A stretch of DNA of 64,000 nt from JBEEOW01 sp041191405 (GCA_041191405.1 JBEEOW010000017.1:1-64000), one strand, 5' to 3'. Shown: positions 16,717 to 25,897, numbered from the stretch's first letter. Translations and numbers: made by a program. Notes: generated by a model from the letters alone, not told the origin.

Positions 16717-18720
16717 ATGAAATATATATTGATATTTATTGTAGTGATAACAAATGTTGTCAATACCTTCGGACAAGGGAATAATACCTTATTAGTGGAT
16801 GACTTTTCAGGTATTCATTTGAAAAATTTATTTAATAATTATTGGTACGAATACACTGATAAGGCAAATAATGGCAACTCAGTGCTAAAGTTCTATTACG
16901 AAACCGAGGCAACCAACAAAGTATTACGAGTTGATTATAAGCTAAATAAAGGTGCTTGTCCTCTCCATGCTTATGCAGTTTTAAGCTGCCCAATAAAGCC
17001 TGAAACCGTTGATACTGCTGATTTTAATGGTATTGCTTATGATTTCAAAGGCGATGAACACACTTTTAAGTACCGTATTTCTGCGGTAAAAGACTATTCA
17101 TTTCATGAAAAAAATGTTGATTACTCAGACGATTGGACTACAGTAATTATCCCGTTTTCTGAATTAAAACAAACTTGGGGAAACCCTGTACCTTTCAATA
17201 AAAATTTAATTGAAACTCTACAATGGGAAATAGTTAGTTATAGCAATGATACTGGCTATTTTCAAATAGACAATATTCGATTGATAAAGGATATTGATAA
17301 ATTTAAAGCTGAAGTAAAACGAACTACGCCTCGTTATAATCTTGATACTACTTTTTCTGCTGAAGGTGTAAAGAAAGATATAATTGCATTCAAAAATGGT
17401 TTGGAAGAGGTTCACCCTAATTTGTATCGTTATATTTCAAAAAAAGCATTAGATTCTTTATTTAATCTAACCATAAATTCAATAAATAAGCCTCTAACAG
17501 TTTCTCAAGCATTATTAAAAATCAAACCAATAAAGATTGCCATAAAAGATGGTTTTGATGTTGCCTTGCCAAGTAAATATCTTGAAGCACTCGAAAACAA
17601 TAAATTATTCCCTTTTGATATTAAAATTTTCAATGAAAAACTATATATCTATAATAATTATACTTCTGATACTACCATTAAAAAAGGAGATTTAATTGTT
17701 TCAATCAATAATCAGTCTGCATCTGATATTGTCAAAAATATGCTTGCTCAATGTACCAATGCTGGTAACATTACCTCAAAATCAAAGTATTATGTTGAAT
17801 GGGCGTTTAATACATTGTTCCCTACTCTTTATGGGCTTAGCGATTCTTATCAATTAGAATTTAAAAATTCAAAAGGAGAAGTTTTAAACAAAAAAATACA
17901 AGGTATAACTGCTGACAAAATAGAATATTATCATAATAATAGAAACAAAAAGTCTGATTTTGAGCCTTATAAATTAAGTTTTGATAAAAAGAAAAGTATA
18001 GCTACATTAAAAATATCAAGCTTTAGAGATGAAGATTTATACAATGATAAATATAAATTTTTCAAATTTTTGAAAGCATCTTTCGAAGAAATAAAGCAGA
18101 AAAAAATTAAAAATTTAATTCTTGACCTTCGATACTGCGATGGTGGAAACGGTTTTAGTGCTTTAGAGTTAATGAAATATGTCAGTGTAAAAGATTTTCA
18201 TTTCCTTGATTCATTAAGGTTGAAAATCAATAACAAACCTTCATTTTTTAATGGTAAAAACCCAATAAAAATAGGTAGTAATTTGGTGAAGCGAGCAACA
18301 GGTTATTACGGATACGAAGGATTAATTAAAAATTATGAAAATGAATCGCCAATTACTCCTTATAAATCTCATTTTACAGGTAAAATTTATGTGCTAACAA
18401 ATGGAGCAAGTTATAATCCATTTATGCTGAATGTTGTATTAAAAGAGCAGCCCAAAGTAGTGTTTATTGGAGATGAGAGTATATCGGAACGTTTAGAATT
18501 ATCAGGTTATGGTGCACCTCTTGTTTTGCCCAACACCAAAATTGTTACTTACATCCCGATTCAAAACTATTATTATTCAAAACCTGAGAATGAAATTTAT
18601 CAAATAGGGCGAGGTTTAATGCCAGATTACGAAATGCAGGAAGACTTAGAAAGTTTTTTGATTGGCAAAGATAATTTAATGGACTTCACTTTGGACTTAA
18701 TCAATAAACCAACAAAATAA
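16717..18720 (+). CDS. Exported CIA30-like / S41 peptidase-like protein
   Basis: 667 residues from the ATG at 16717, which gives a signal peptide (MKYILIFIVVITNVVNTFGQ). An earlier in-frame TTG at 16687 lies within the previous gene and is unlikely. Residues about 20-190 resemble the CIA30/galactose-binding-like sandwich (LLVDDFSG, DFNGIAYDFKGDEHTFKYRI, DDWTTVIIPFSELKQTWG, FQIDNIRLI). The rest matches the S41 family: a helical lead with LEEVHPNLYRYISKKALD, a PDZ-like part (IKKGDLIVSINNQSASDI), then the core with NLILDLRYCDGGNG and KIYVLTNGASYNPFMLN, whose Ser is the likely nucleophile. I do not see the lysine of the CtpA-type dyad after the FIGDES block, so activity is uncertain. It is the third gene of the sigma/VHL operon and may process the regulator; that is inference. 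Confidence 0.78.
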   Translation: MKYILIFIVVITNVVNTFGQGNNTLLVDDFSGIHLKNLFNNYWYEYTDKANNGNSVLKFYYETEATNKVLRVDYKLNKGACPLHAYAVLSCPIKPETVDTADFNGIAYDFKGDEHTFKYRISAVKDYSFHEKNVDYSDDWTTVIIPFSELKQTWGNPVPFNKNLIETLQWEIVSYSNDTGYFQIDNIRLIKDIDKFKAEVKRTTPRYNLDTTFSAEGVKKDIIAFKNGLEEVHPNLYRYISKKALDSLFNLTINSINKPLTVSQALLKIKPIKIAIKDGFDVALPSKYLEALENNKLFPFDIKIFNEKLYIYNNYTSDTTIKKGDLIVSINNQSASDIVKNMLAQCTNAGNITSKSKYYVEWAFNTLFPTLYGLSDSYQLEFKNSKGEVLNKKIQGITADKIEYYHNNRNKKSDFEPYKLSFDKKKSIATLKISSFRDEDLYNDKYKFFKFLKASFEEIKQKKIKNLILDLRYCDGGNGFSALELMKYVSVKDFHFLDSLRLKINNKPSFFNGKNPIKIGSNLVKRATGYYGYEGLIKNYENESPITPYKSHFTGKIYVLTNGASYNPFMLNVVLKEQPKVVFIGDESISERLELSGYGAPLVLPNTKIVTYIPIQNYYYSKPENEIYQIGRGLMPDYEMQEDLESFLIGKDNLMDFTLDLINKPTK

Positions 18721-18850
18721 TTCGGTCGATAAAATCAACCCATTTGTCTGCCAAATATAGGTGTGTATATAATCTATTTGGCTAATAATTAATAATTATC
18801 TTCTTTTGTATCAATCATAAATCAGTTATTATTTATTAAAATTTAGAATT

Positions 18851-19756
18851 ATGAAAAATTGTATTTTATTACTAGCAAGTTTGTTCATTGCTTTCTCAGG
18901 AAGTGCCCAAAGATATGGCGTTCCTAATTTTAAAATTGTATCTGATTTTACAGATAAAGCATTTGTCAAAAATATTGATGGTATTGCCATTGATAAACGT
19001 GGTTATTTATATGTGCCTAATTTTCAACAAGAAGGTACAATTGGTATAGTTGATTATTTTGGAAAAGTTTCATCATTTGTTACCTTACCAGAAGGTGGCG
19101 TTGCGAGTGGCTTAACAGTTGATACCATTGCAAATACACTTTATATTGCTGATTATATAGGTAAAAATATTTATAAATGTGATTTGAATACCAAAGTATT
19201 AACATTATTTGTTCATAATAATAGTTTTTCTTCTTTGAAAGATATTTTATTAACATCAAATGGAAATTTGTACGTTACCGACCAAGATAATACAATTGGT
19301 ACGGGGAGTATTTGGCTTGTAAAACCTGATGGACAAGTTACTATGCTTGAAAGTTCATTGGGTCTTACCAAAGGAATTGCAATTAATAATCAACAAGATA
19401 TACTTTATGTAACTGAGGAAATTCAAAGAAGTGAGCAAAAGCTTAGAAATCTATTGAGTTTTGAAATTGACTCGAAAGGTTTTTTATCTAATAAAACCAG
19501 ATTTTCAACTTTCTTTGATTTTTCACTTGCAGGAATACAGGTTGATAAGTTTGGAAATATATACATTTCTCGAAGTGAAAAAGGCGTAATTACTATTCTA
19601 AATCCAGAAGGAAAAGTAATTAGAGAAATTACCTTGCTTGGCAAGAATCCAAGTGCCATAACTTTTGGAGGTATAGATAAAAAAACTGTATTTGTAACTG
19701 TAAATGATTCATTAACAGTACAAAGTTTCAGGATGCCATTGTTAGGGCAGAAGTAA
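18851..19756 (+). CDS. Exported SMP-30/NHL-type beta-propeller protein
   Basis: 301 residues with a signal peptide (MKNCILLLASLFIAFSGSAQ). The mature part has repeated propeller blades such as IDGIAIDKRGYLYVPNF, SGLTVDTIANTLYIADYIGKNIYKCDL, LKDILLTSNGNLYVTDQDN and AGIQVDKFGNIYISRS, as in gluconolactonase-like (SMP-30) or NHL-repeat proteins. Substrate and activity cannot be read from the sequence. It starts 130 bp after the S41-like gene and is followed 15 bp later by the flavin-binding protein gene, so those two may be co-transcribed. Confidence 0.8.
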   Translation: MKNCILLLASLFIAFSGSAQRYGVPNFKIVSDFTDKAFVKNIDGIAIDKRGYLYVPNFQQEGTIGIVDYFGKVSSFVTLPEGGVASGLTVDTIANTLYIADYIGKNIYKCDLNTKVLTLFVHNNSFSSLKDILLTSNGNLYVTDQDNTIGTGSIWLVKPDGQVTMLESSLGLTKGIAINNQQDILYVTEEIQRSEQKLRNLLSFEIDSKGFLSNKTRFSTFFDFSLAGIQVDKFGNIYISRSEKGVITILNPEGKVIREITLLGKNPSAITFGGIDKKTVFVTVNDSLTVQSFRMPLLGQK

Positions 19757-19771
19757 TTAAAATATAATATT

Positions 19772-20410
19772 ATGGAATTTAACAAAGTAGTGCGTGGAGC
19801 AAACCGTGCAGTAAACAACGAAGCTTCAGTTTTTGAAATTTTAGATGCAGGATTTTTGTGTCATGTTTCGTTTCAGCATCAAGGTCAAACCATGATGATA
19901 CCAACAGCTTATGGTAGAGATGGTGAGTTTGTTTATTTACATGGCTCAACTAAAAATTTTATGTTGAATCAAATTTTAGACGGACAAACCATTTGTATCG
20001 GAGTAACCCATTTAGACGGAATTGTGCTAGCTCGTACCTTATTTGATACCTCTGTAAATTATCGCTCGGCAGTTTTATTTGGCAAAGTAGAGCTGGTTAC
20101 AGACGAAGAAGAACGTTTGTTTGGTTTAAAACTAATCACCGAAAATGTAGTGAAAGGTCGCTGGGACGAAGTATCAATTGGTACCCAAAATGAGCTCAAA
20201 GCAACCATGGTTGTAAAATTCAAAATAGAAAAGGCCTCAGCTAAAGTGTGTACAGGTGGCCCAGCTGGCGACGAAGAACAAACACAAGATATTTGGTCAG
20301 GTCATATTCCTTTAGTTACCAAAGCCCTTGAACCTGTACAAGATATGAAATTCGGCAAAACCTTACCACTTTGCTATTCAGTAAAAAACTATTGGGAAGT
20401 GAATAAGTAA
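19772..20410 (+). CDS. Pyridoxamine 5'-phosphate oxidase-like FMN-binding protein
   Basis: 212 residues of the flavin split-barrel fold, predicted cytoplasmic. Typical segments are GFLCHVSFQHQGQTMMIPTAYGRDGEFVYLHGSTKNFML near the N-terminus, VNYRSAVLFGKVELVTDEEE in the middle and IPLVTKALEPVQD toward the end. Proteins of this group are often called pyridoxamine 5'-phosphate oxidase family or nitroimidazole-resistance-like proteins and bind FMN; the substrate is unknown. It closes the plus-strand run that starts with the sigma factor; the following genes are on the other strand. Confidence 0.88.
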   Translation: MEFNKVVRGANRAVNNEASVFEILDAGFLCHVSFQHQGQTMMIPTAYGRDGEFVYLHGSTKNFMLNQILDGQTICIGVTHLDGIVLARTLFDTSVNYRSAVLFGKVELVTDEEERLFGLKLITENVVKGRWDEVSIGTQNELKATMVVKFKIEKASAKVCTGGPAGDEEQTQDIWSGHIPLVTKALEPVQDMKFGKTLPLCYSVKNYWEVNK

Positions 20411-20421
20411 GTTTTTTAAAC

Positions 20422-21224
20422 TTACTTATCCTCAACCAAACCACTTTCTTTTTTTGTCCAAATTAAAATTGGGTACCCAAAAGTAAAACCAATATACGAA
20501 CCTCTTGATGCAATATCAGCGGTGTATTTATATTGGTTATTAAATTTAAAAGTAAATTTTGCACTTTCCATTACATTTAAACCTTGGTTATACCAAAGCA
20601 ACATTGATAATCGTTCTTTACCTGCATGATAAAACAAAAATCTAACACCCGCCTGTAAACTAGCTCCGTACCAATTTGGCTTTTTGAATTCATACCAATA
20701 TTCCCCCTTGTCATATATTAAAGGTGCAGAAGTTGTATCTTTCATTGATAAACATTACCTCTAATTGTAAACCCCAAACCTAAAAAAGGAGATATTGACA
20801 TATTTAAGAGATAGCGTCGTTTCTCATTCAGTTTTATTGGAAACATTGACCTAATTCTTCCATTTTTAAAAATAGTAAATGTAATATAATGTTGCTCTAT
20901 CCCTTCATTTGAGATTAATTTAGGGTTTGCATAAGGGTTATTACTCCCCGAATTTGGTTTCATTTTTACAGAGAGATTTGCTTCGCCCAGTTTATAACCA
21001 ATTGCATAATCATATTTTTTTGTTTTATAATTTAAATCAGTCGAGAAACAAAAATTAACATCAGTGAAATTTTCGGAACTTAAAACTTTATTGTTTGGTT
21101 TTTGATTACTTATTTTACATTAAAAACTGCCAAGCCCAGCTTGAGGGCTAATAGTTATTTTTTGAGCAAATGCATTAGTGGCAAATAATGTTGCACAAAT
21201 AAGTATCAATTTTGTTCTGTTCAT
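20422..21224 (-). pseudogene. Decayed outer-membrane protein gene (in-frame stop plus frameshift)
   Basis: The original start is at 21224 (signal peptide MNRTKLILICATLFATNAFAQ, then KITISPQAGLGSF). A TAA stop (plus-strand tta at 21120-21122) interrupts it after 34 codons. The same frame reopens and continues to 20742 with barrel-like sequence ending LNMSISPFLGLGFTIRGNVY. A one-base frame change near 20742-20747 then leads into a 107-codon frame (APLIYDKGEYWYEFKKPNWY, ASLQAGVRFLFYHAGKERL, SRGSYIGFTFGYPI) that completes the protein. Together they make a coherent exported beta-barrel protein of about 265 residues. The 4-bp overlap ATGA at the second lesion could pass for two genes, but neither part has its own signal peptide. 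Confidence 0.75.
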
Positions 21225-21627
21225 AATAAATAATTTTATTATTTGGAAACTTCTAGATAAGCGATACTTGAACTTAATATTGTATAAAGTGTATTTTAAT
21301 TATTTGTTAAATATGTTAGATGGATTTAAAAATTAATAATTTAACTTTATATTATAACTAGATTATATCCTATATAAACTTAGGTTAGTTTAATTATTTT
21401 CACAACGAAAATAACATTTACTAAGGCTACGCTCAACCAACGTAAACGCTATTTTTCGAGTAAATTCAACTCGAATACGGTCACTGAGCGTAGCCGAAGT
21501 GTTAGTTTTCGCTAGATCAATTAAGAAAAACAATTGATATTATATTTTACTAATTGAAATTATAAGAAAATATCCTAATTCTCAATTTCAAGAAAGGGGA
21601 TATTTTTTGACTCTTTAGTCTAAAAAT
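21225..21627. other. Gene-free stretch with a REP-like nested palindrome
   Basis: About 400 bp without an open frame. The part from 21421 to 21515 is less A/T-rich than its surroundings and contains the palindromic element described at 21425-21495. The rest is A/T-rich spacer. Confidence 0.5.
21425..21495. repeat. REP-like nested inverted repeat
   Basis: Outer arms GGCTACGCTCA (21425-21435) and TGAGCGTAGCC (21485-21495) are perfect complements. An inner pair TCGAGT (21456-21461) and ACTCGA (21469-21474) forms a second hairpin. The sequence CGGTCACTGAGCGTAGCCGA is of a type often dispersed between genes in Bacteroidota. Confidence 0.7.
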
Positions 21628-22086
21628 TTACAAAATCGTTTTCAACGCAAAAATTACCCCTGCATGGTAGCCTTCATGGTGATAACTATACATTATTGCA
21701 TCATTAATATTTTGTAATTCAAGTCCTGCCGAAGTCATATAAGCTTCATAGTTGTTGAATTTTTCTGCTTTAAGGTCAGCCTCAAAAGCATCAACAGTTG
21801 ATAATGCCAACGCTTTTAATGTTTCAACATCAATAGGAGATGTCCAATCAGCAGGCGACGAAGCCTTTTTGAATGAATCAACCAATGCCGAAGGAATTTG
21901 CAATGGCACATTTGCTTTAGCATAACATAACAATTGTTGCGAAACAATGATATGTCCAAAATTCCAAAGAATATTATTGTTAAACCCCTTCGGAATAGTA
22001 GTTAATTGCTCAGTACTTAAACCCTCTATTGCATTAACTAATTGATTTCTTGTGGTTCTCAATGAACCTATTACAGATGATATCAT
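21628..22086 (-). CDS. DinB-family protein
   Basis: 152-residue four-helix-bundle protein of the DinB/YfiT superfamily. Candidate metal ligands are the histidine in LWNFGHIIVSQQ (about residue 45) and the histidines in YSYHHEGYHAGVI (about 133-141), at the usual positions of the DinB triad. Members include thiol-dependent transferases for bacillithiol or mycothiol, but many are uncharacterised, so no substrate is assigned. It is probably cytoplasmic and stands alone, flanked by a REP-like element and a period-7 tract. Confidence 0.85.
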   Translation of the reverse strand: MISSVIGSLRTTRNQLVNAIEGLSTEQLTTIPKGFNNNILWNFGHIIVSQQLLCYAKANVPLQIPSALVDSFKKASSPADWTSPIDVETLKALALSTVDAFEADLKAEKFNNYEAYMTSAGLELQNINDAIMYSYHHEGYHAGVIFALKTIL

Positions 22087-22096
22087 ATATTTATAT

Positions 22097-22138
22097 TAGT
22101 TTTCGGTTGTCAGTTTATTAGTTTTCAGTTGATAGTTT
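22097..22138. repeat. Period-7 intergenic repeat (site 4)
   Basis: Read on the minus strand the tract consists of about six units such as ACTGAAA, ACTAATA, ACTGACA and ACCGAAA, with one 8-bp step. It lies immediately upstream of the DinB start codon. Confidence 0.55.
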
Positions 22139-22273
22139 CTATAAATCTGTAAATAATTTTATGTACTCGTTTTTTGTAGTAAATATTTTTTAATATTCAA
22201 TTTCTCTTTTCACGTTGACAACGGTCCAAATACCTTGTCAACCGTAATTTTAATTGAGCTACTACATATTACA

Positions 22274-22305
22274 GACTACTGAAAACTGAAAACTCAAAAA
22301 AACTA
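22274..22305. repeat. Period-7 intergenic repeat (site 5) reaching the trpS stop
   Basis: Units GACTACT, GAAAACT, GAAAACT, CAAAAAA, ACT run directly into the trpS stop codon (plus-strand cta at 22303-22305). Confidence 0.55.
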
Positions 22306-23271
22306 AAAACCAGTCAATTCTCTTACTTTCTTCAAAATTGGCAACGAAATAGCTCTTGCTTTTTGAGCACCAACTTTTAGAGCTTCTTCAATTTCGTTGG
22401 TATTAGCCATGTAATAATTGAATTTTTCACGTTCAACAGCATATTTTTCTTTAATCAAATCAAATAAAGCTTGTTTTGCATGACCATATCCAAAATTCCC
22501 AGCTAAATATTTTGCTCTTAACTCTTCAATCTGAGCATCATTTCCTATAACCGAATATATTTTAAACACATTACAAGTATCAGGATTTTTTGGCTCTTCT
22601 AACGGAGTTGAATCTGTTTGAATGGTTTTAATAACTTTTAATAACTCTTTGTCAGGCAAGAAAATATCAATAAAATTTCCATACGATTTACTCATTTTCT
22701 GCCCATCTGTGCCGGGAATAGTCATTATTTTTTCATCCACTTTAGCTTGTGGTAACACCAAAGTTTCGCCGTATTGCAAGTTAAATTTAGTAGCTATATC
22801 TCTAGCCATTTCAAGGTGCTGAATTTGATCTTTACCAACAGGCACAATTTCAGCAGCATACATTAAAATATCCGCAGCCATCAATACAGGGTAAGTAAAC
22901 AAACCCGCATTTACGTCAGCCAATTTTTCAGATTTATCCTTAAACGAATGTGCATTTGCAAGCATTGGGAAAGGAGTGAGGCAGTTTAAATACCAAGTAA
23001 GTTCGCACACTTCAGGAATATCCGATTGGCGATAAAAAACATTTTTATTTACATCAAATCCAAAAGCAAGCCACGCAGCAGCTGTTGAATACACATTTTG
23101 TTTTCTAGTTTCGCCGTCTCTTAAAGTGGTAAAAGAGTGTAAGTCAGCAATAAAAAATAGCGATTCGTTACCTTCTTTTTCAGATAATTTTATTGCAGGA
23201 ATAATTGCTCCCAATAAGTTACCTAAATGTGGGCGTCCTGAACTTTGAACACCAGTTAATATTCTAGCCAT
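22303..23271 (-). CDS. trpS: Tryptophanyl-tRNA synthetase
   Basis: Class I aminoacyl-tRNA synthetase that charges tRNA-Trp in the cytoplasm. At 322 residues it has the usual bacterial length. The HIGH-like signature appears as SGRPHLGNLLGA near residue 12, and the KMSKS loop as DGQKMSKSYGN near residue 192. The substrate-binding stretch SLFFIADLHSFT and the segment YPVLMAADILMYAAEIVPVGKDQIQHLE are characteristic of TrpS. It starts 120 bp from the divergent DUF1573 gene and appears monocistronic. Confidence 0.98.
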   Translation of the reverse strand: MARILTGVQSSGRPHLGNLLGAIIPAIKLSEKEGNESLFFIADLHSFTTLRDGETRKQNVYSTAAAWLAFGFDVNKNVFYRQSDIPEVCELTWYLNCLTPFPMLANAHSFKDKSEKLADVNAGLFTYPVLMAADILMYAAEIVPVGKDQIQHLEMARDIATKFNLQYGETLVLPQAKVDEKIMTIPGTDGQKMSKSYGNFIDIFLPDKELLKVIKTIQTDSTPLEEPKNPDTCNVFKIYSVIGNDAQIEELRAKYLAGNFGYGHAKQALFDLIKEKYAVEREKFNYYMANTNEIEEALKVGAQKARAISLPILKKVRELTGF

Positions 23272-23361
23272 ATAAATTTGAAATAAAACTCTGAAATTTG
23301 CTGCAAATTATGCAAATATTTATTATTCACCATAATTGATGTGAAACATATCTTTTTTCTC

Positions 23362-23369
23362 TATTTTTG
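23362..23369 (+). promoter_or_regulatory. Probable -7 promoter element of the DUF1573 gene
   Basis: TATTTTTG matches TAnnTTTG and lies 22 bp before the start codon at 23392, the usual distance for a short leader. Confidence 0.5.
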
Positions 23370-23391
23370 TTGAATTGAAAAAGATTGATTT

Positions 23392-24483
23392 ATGAAAAAG
23401 ATAGTTGTATTAATTAGTTTAATTTTTAGTGTAATCTCAATGGTTGTGGCACAAAATCAGTTGGTTAAGTTCGAAACCAATTTGTATGATTTTGGAAAAA
23501 TAAAAGAAGAAGCAATCGAACATACTTATGAATTTAAGTTTGCAAATACATCTTCAACTAAAATTTTAATATCGAATGTAATTGCAAGTTGTGGTTGCAC
23601 TACGCCAACTTGGACAAAAGATAGCGTTTCTGCTGGCAAAAGTGGCTTTATAAAAGCCGTTTTCAACTCAACCAATCGTCCGGGTTTGTTTGAAAAAACT
23701 TTGAAAGTAGTAGTAAGTTCTCCTACCAAAACTGATACTATTCAATTGGGAATCAAAGGTGAGGTAATGCCCAAACCAAGAACAGGAAAACTTGATTTTC
23801 CCGATAAATTGGGAGCACTTCGTGTACAATCTCGTTATTTTAATCTTGGAAATGTAAAAACTACAGACAAACCTGCTGAATTTAATTTTGGTATTTATAA
23901 CGATACCACTTTTGATTTAACATTAAAAGTGAAAAGTTTACCAATGCCAAAATACATGAATGTGCAACTTGACCCTGAAGTGCTAAAGCCAGGACAAAGA
24001 GGGAATATTAAAATTACATTCAATGCAAAAGAACGTGGTGATTATGGTTATGTGTCTGATTATTTTGAACTTGAAACAAATGAAGAGTCAGGTGCTAGTA
24101 AATTGATTTATATTGCTACAACTGTTGAAGAATATTTTCCGCCAATGACTGAAGCGCAACTAGCCTTTGCTCCTAAAATGGCTGTTGATAAAAAAGAATA
24201 CGATTTCAGAACTGTACGTGAAGGAGAATTAGCAAAAGTTGCATTTGTTTTAACAAACACAGGCAAAACAGAATTAGTTATCCGTAAAACAAAAGCAAGT
24301 TGTGGTTGTACTGCATCTGAACCTGAGAAAAGTAACTTAGCTCCTGGCGAATCAACTAATATTAATGTAACATTTAATTCAGAAGGAAGGTCAGGAACGC
24401 AAACAAAAACTATTACAGTTTTTACAAACGATCCAACTTCACCTGTTCAATATTTAACAATTAAAGCTTTTGTTGTTAAATAG
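23392..24483 (+). CDS. Exported DUF1573 Ig-like repeat protein
   Basis: 363 residues with a signal peptide (MKKIVVLISLIFSVISMVVAQ). Two DUF1573 domains are clear: residues about 25-125 with the invariant-type motif ASCGCTTPTW, and about 265-360 with ASCGCTASEP. Each begins with the phrase YDFGKIKEE or YDFRTVREGE. A related immunoglobulin-like segment without the Cys pair fills the middle (about 140-245). Proteins of this group in Bacteroidota are periplasmic or surface proteins of unknown function, with an ASPM/SPD-2/Hydin-like fold. Confidence 0.9.
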   Translation: MKKIVVLISLIFSVISMVVAQNQLVKFETNLYDFGKIKEEAIEHTYEFKFANTSSTKILISNVIASCGCTTPTWTKDSVSAGKSGFIKAVFNSTNRPGLFEKTLKVVVSSPTKTDTIQLGIKGEVMPKPRTGKLDFPDKLGALRVQSRYFNLGNVKTTDKPAEFNFGIYNDTTFDLTLKVKSLPMPKYMNVQLDPEVLKPGQRGNIKITFNAKERGDYGYVSDYFELETNEESGASKLIYIATTVEEYFPPMTEAQLAFAPKMAVDKKEYDFRTVREGELAKVAFVLTNTGKTELVIRKTKASCGCTASEPEKSNLAPGESTNINVTFNSEGRSGTQTKTITVFTNDPTSPVQYLTIKAFVVK

Positions 24484-24618
24484 TAGAGCTTTAAATTAAT
24501 ATAAAATCAAGTATTTATAAATTTAATTATAAAAAATATGTAAATACTTGTAACTTGTTTCCTGAAATTCGTACAAGCTAATTACTAAGAATAAATTGTT
24601 CAATTAAAACATATTGTT

Positions 24619-25329
24619 ATGAAACGTTTAATTATTGCATTCTCACTATTATTTACTTCAATTTTTAGAGTTTCTGCTCAAGATTCTCAAAAAGAGCAAT
24701 TGAATTCAGATGCATATGAAGTAATAATCCAATATTTAGATGGTACTTCCGAAACCATTCAGTCTGAATTTTATGCAGATGAAATTACAGGGAAACCATT
24801 TTTATTTAAAAACAGTTGCGAGCGAATCTATGCTGATCAAACAAAGCAATTGATTGTAAAAAATTCAAAAAATGAAGTTGAAAAAGCAATTTCTTTTGAT
24901 AACTCTTGGTACTTTGAAGTTGAGGAGTTATCAGGACCTAAATTGAAAGTATATAATGATCGTCCTTACAAACAATCTATTAAAAGTTATTATTTTAGAA
25001 AAGGCGATGGACCATTTTTAGCATACAGTGGTCACAACGTACATGATGTTTTTGGAGATAATCCTTTTGCTTACAAATACGCACAAAAACATTTGTTACT
25101 TAGAGATATTAGGTCTTTTGCAACTTACGGTTCTGCTGTGGGAGGCTTAGTATGTTTGTTTACACTTAAAGGATTAGTAGTTGTAGGTTCTGCATCATTA
25201 CCTGCTTCATTATTAGTATTTGGAGGAGCAATTGTAGTTTCTTCTGTAGCGTATCCTTTATTAAGAGGTCCATCAGATAAAGCACTTATCAAAGCAATCA
25301 AGATTTATAACGGTCAAAAAGTTGAATAA
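24619..25329 (+). CDS. Hypothetical exported protein with C-terminal membrane segments
   Basis: 236 residues; I do not recognise the family. Residues 1-20 are a signal peptide ending in VSAQ. The soluble middle part (about 25-160) has the sequence VIIQYLDGTSETIQSEFYADEITGKPFLFKN and no catalytic motif. Two hydrophobic segments at about 173-190 and 195-217 are followed by a short Lys-rich tail. Its last 32 bp overlap the convergent TenI-like gene. Upstream, at 24508-24550, a 10-bp inverted repeat (CAAGTATTTA / TAAATACTTG, 23-bp loop) is of uncertain meaning. Confidence 0.7.
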   Translation: MKRLIIAFSLLFTSIFRVSAQDSQKEQLNSDAYEVIIQYLDGTSETIQSEFYADEITGKPFLFKNSCERIYADQTKQLIVKNSKNEVEKAISFDNSWYFEVEELSGPKLKVYNDRPYKQSIKSYYFRKGDGPFLAYSGHNVHDVFGDNPFAYKYAQKHLLLRDIRSFATYGSAVGGLVCLFTLKGLVVVGSASLPASLLVFGGAIVVSSVAYPLLRGPSDKALIKAIKIYNGQKVE

Positions 25330-25897
25330 ACTTTTGTAATTCAGATATTGGATTGGGAGCTAACCAAATAGCTCCCAAAATTCCAGCTCCTTTAAAATGT
25401 AACGATTTTAATTTTTCAATATTTTCTAAACTTACGCCGCCTAAAGCAATAGCATTTTGTGTTGATAAATTTAAATGAATCAATTCATCTTCATTAAAGT
25501 TTCCTTCGTAATTTTGCTTTGATATACTTTTAAATATCGGACTTATAAAATAATACTCAAACCTTTCTCCATTTTTTATAGCATCTTCAATCTTGTGAAA
25601 TGAAGTTGAAATCACCTTTTTGTAATCAATTTGAATTGGTCTATCTTTTTCTTTTAAATGAAACCCTTTTAGGTTTTTGAATTCTTTGATTAACTCATGA
25701 TGTTCGTGAATAACAATTCTATTGTGGAAATTTTCATTTATTGATTCAATAAAAATTCTGTACTCAACTTTTGATAAACTTGGTTTTCGGAGATGAAATA
25801 CAAAAGCTGTATTTTTAAAAAAATAGTCAATTATTGCTAACTCATTATTAAGGTTAGTTTCTGAACTAATTAAAATTAAATCTTTAAAGTGATTCAT
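25298..25897 (-). CDS. Thiamine phosphate synthase/TenI-like TIM-barrel protein
   Basis: 199 residues from the ATG at 25897, chosen because the sequence before it (frame open to 25951) is outside the usual fold. The protein follows the ThiE/TenI pattern: VFHLRKPSLSKVEYRIFIESI, IVIHEHHELIKEF, KGFHLKE, VISTSFHKIEDA, YYFISPIFKSISKQNY and NAIALGGVSLENIEKL, the last being the phosphate-binding turn. Some residues typical of true ThiE are replaced, and no other thiamine genes are nearby, so a TenI-like isomerase or a divergent ThiE is equally possible. Its 3' end overlaps the convergent upstream gene by 32 bp. Confidence 0.75.
   Translation of the reverse strand: MNHFKDLILISSETNLNNELAIIDYFFKNTAFVFHLRKPSLSKVEYRIFIESINENFHNRIVIHEHHELIKEFKNLKGFHLKEKDRPIQIDYKKVISTSFHKIEDAIKNGERFEYYFISPIFKSISKQNYEGNFNEDELIHLNLSTQNAIALGGVSLENIEKLKSLHFKGAGILGAIWLAPNPISELQKFIQLFDRYKS

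Noticed and set aside
24508..24550. 10-bp inverted repeat CAAGTATTTA / TAAATACTTG between DUF1573 and the next gene
   Set aside because: The 23-bp loop and lack of a T run argue against a terminator, and no regulator is known to bind it.
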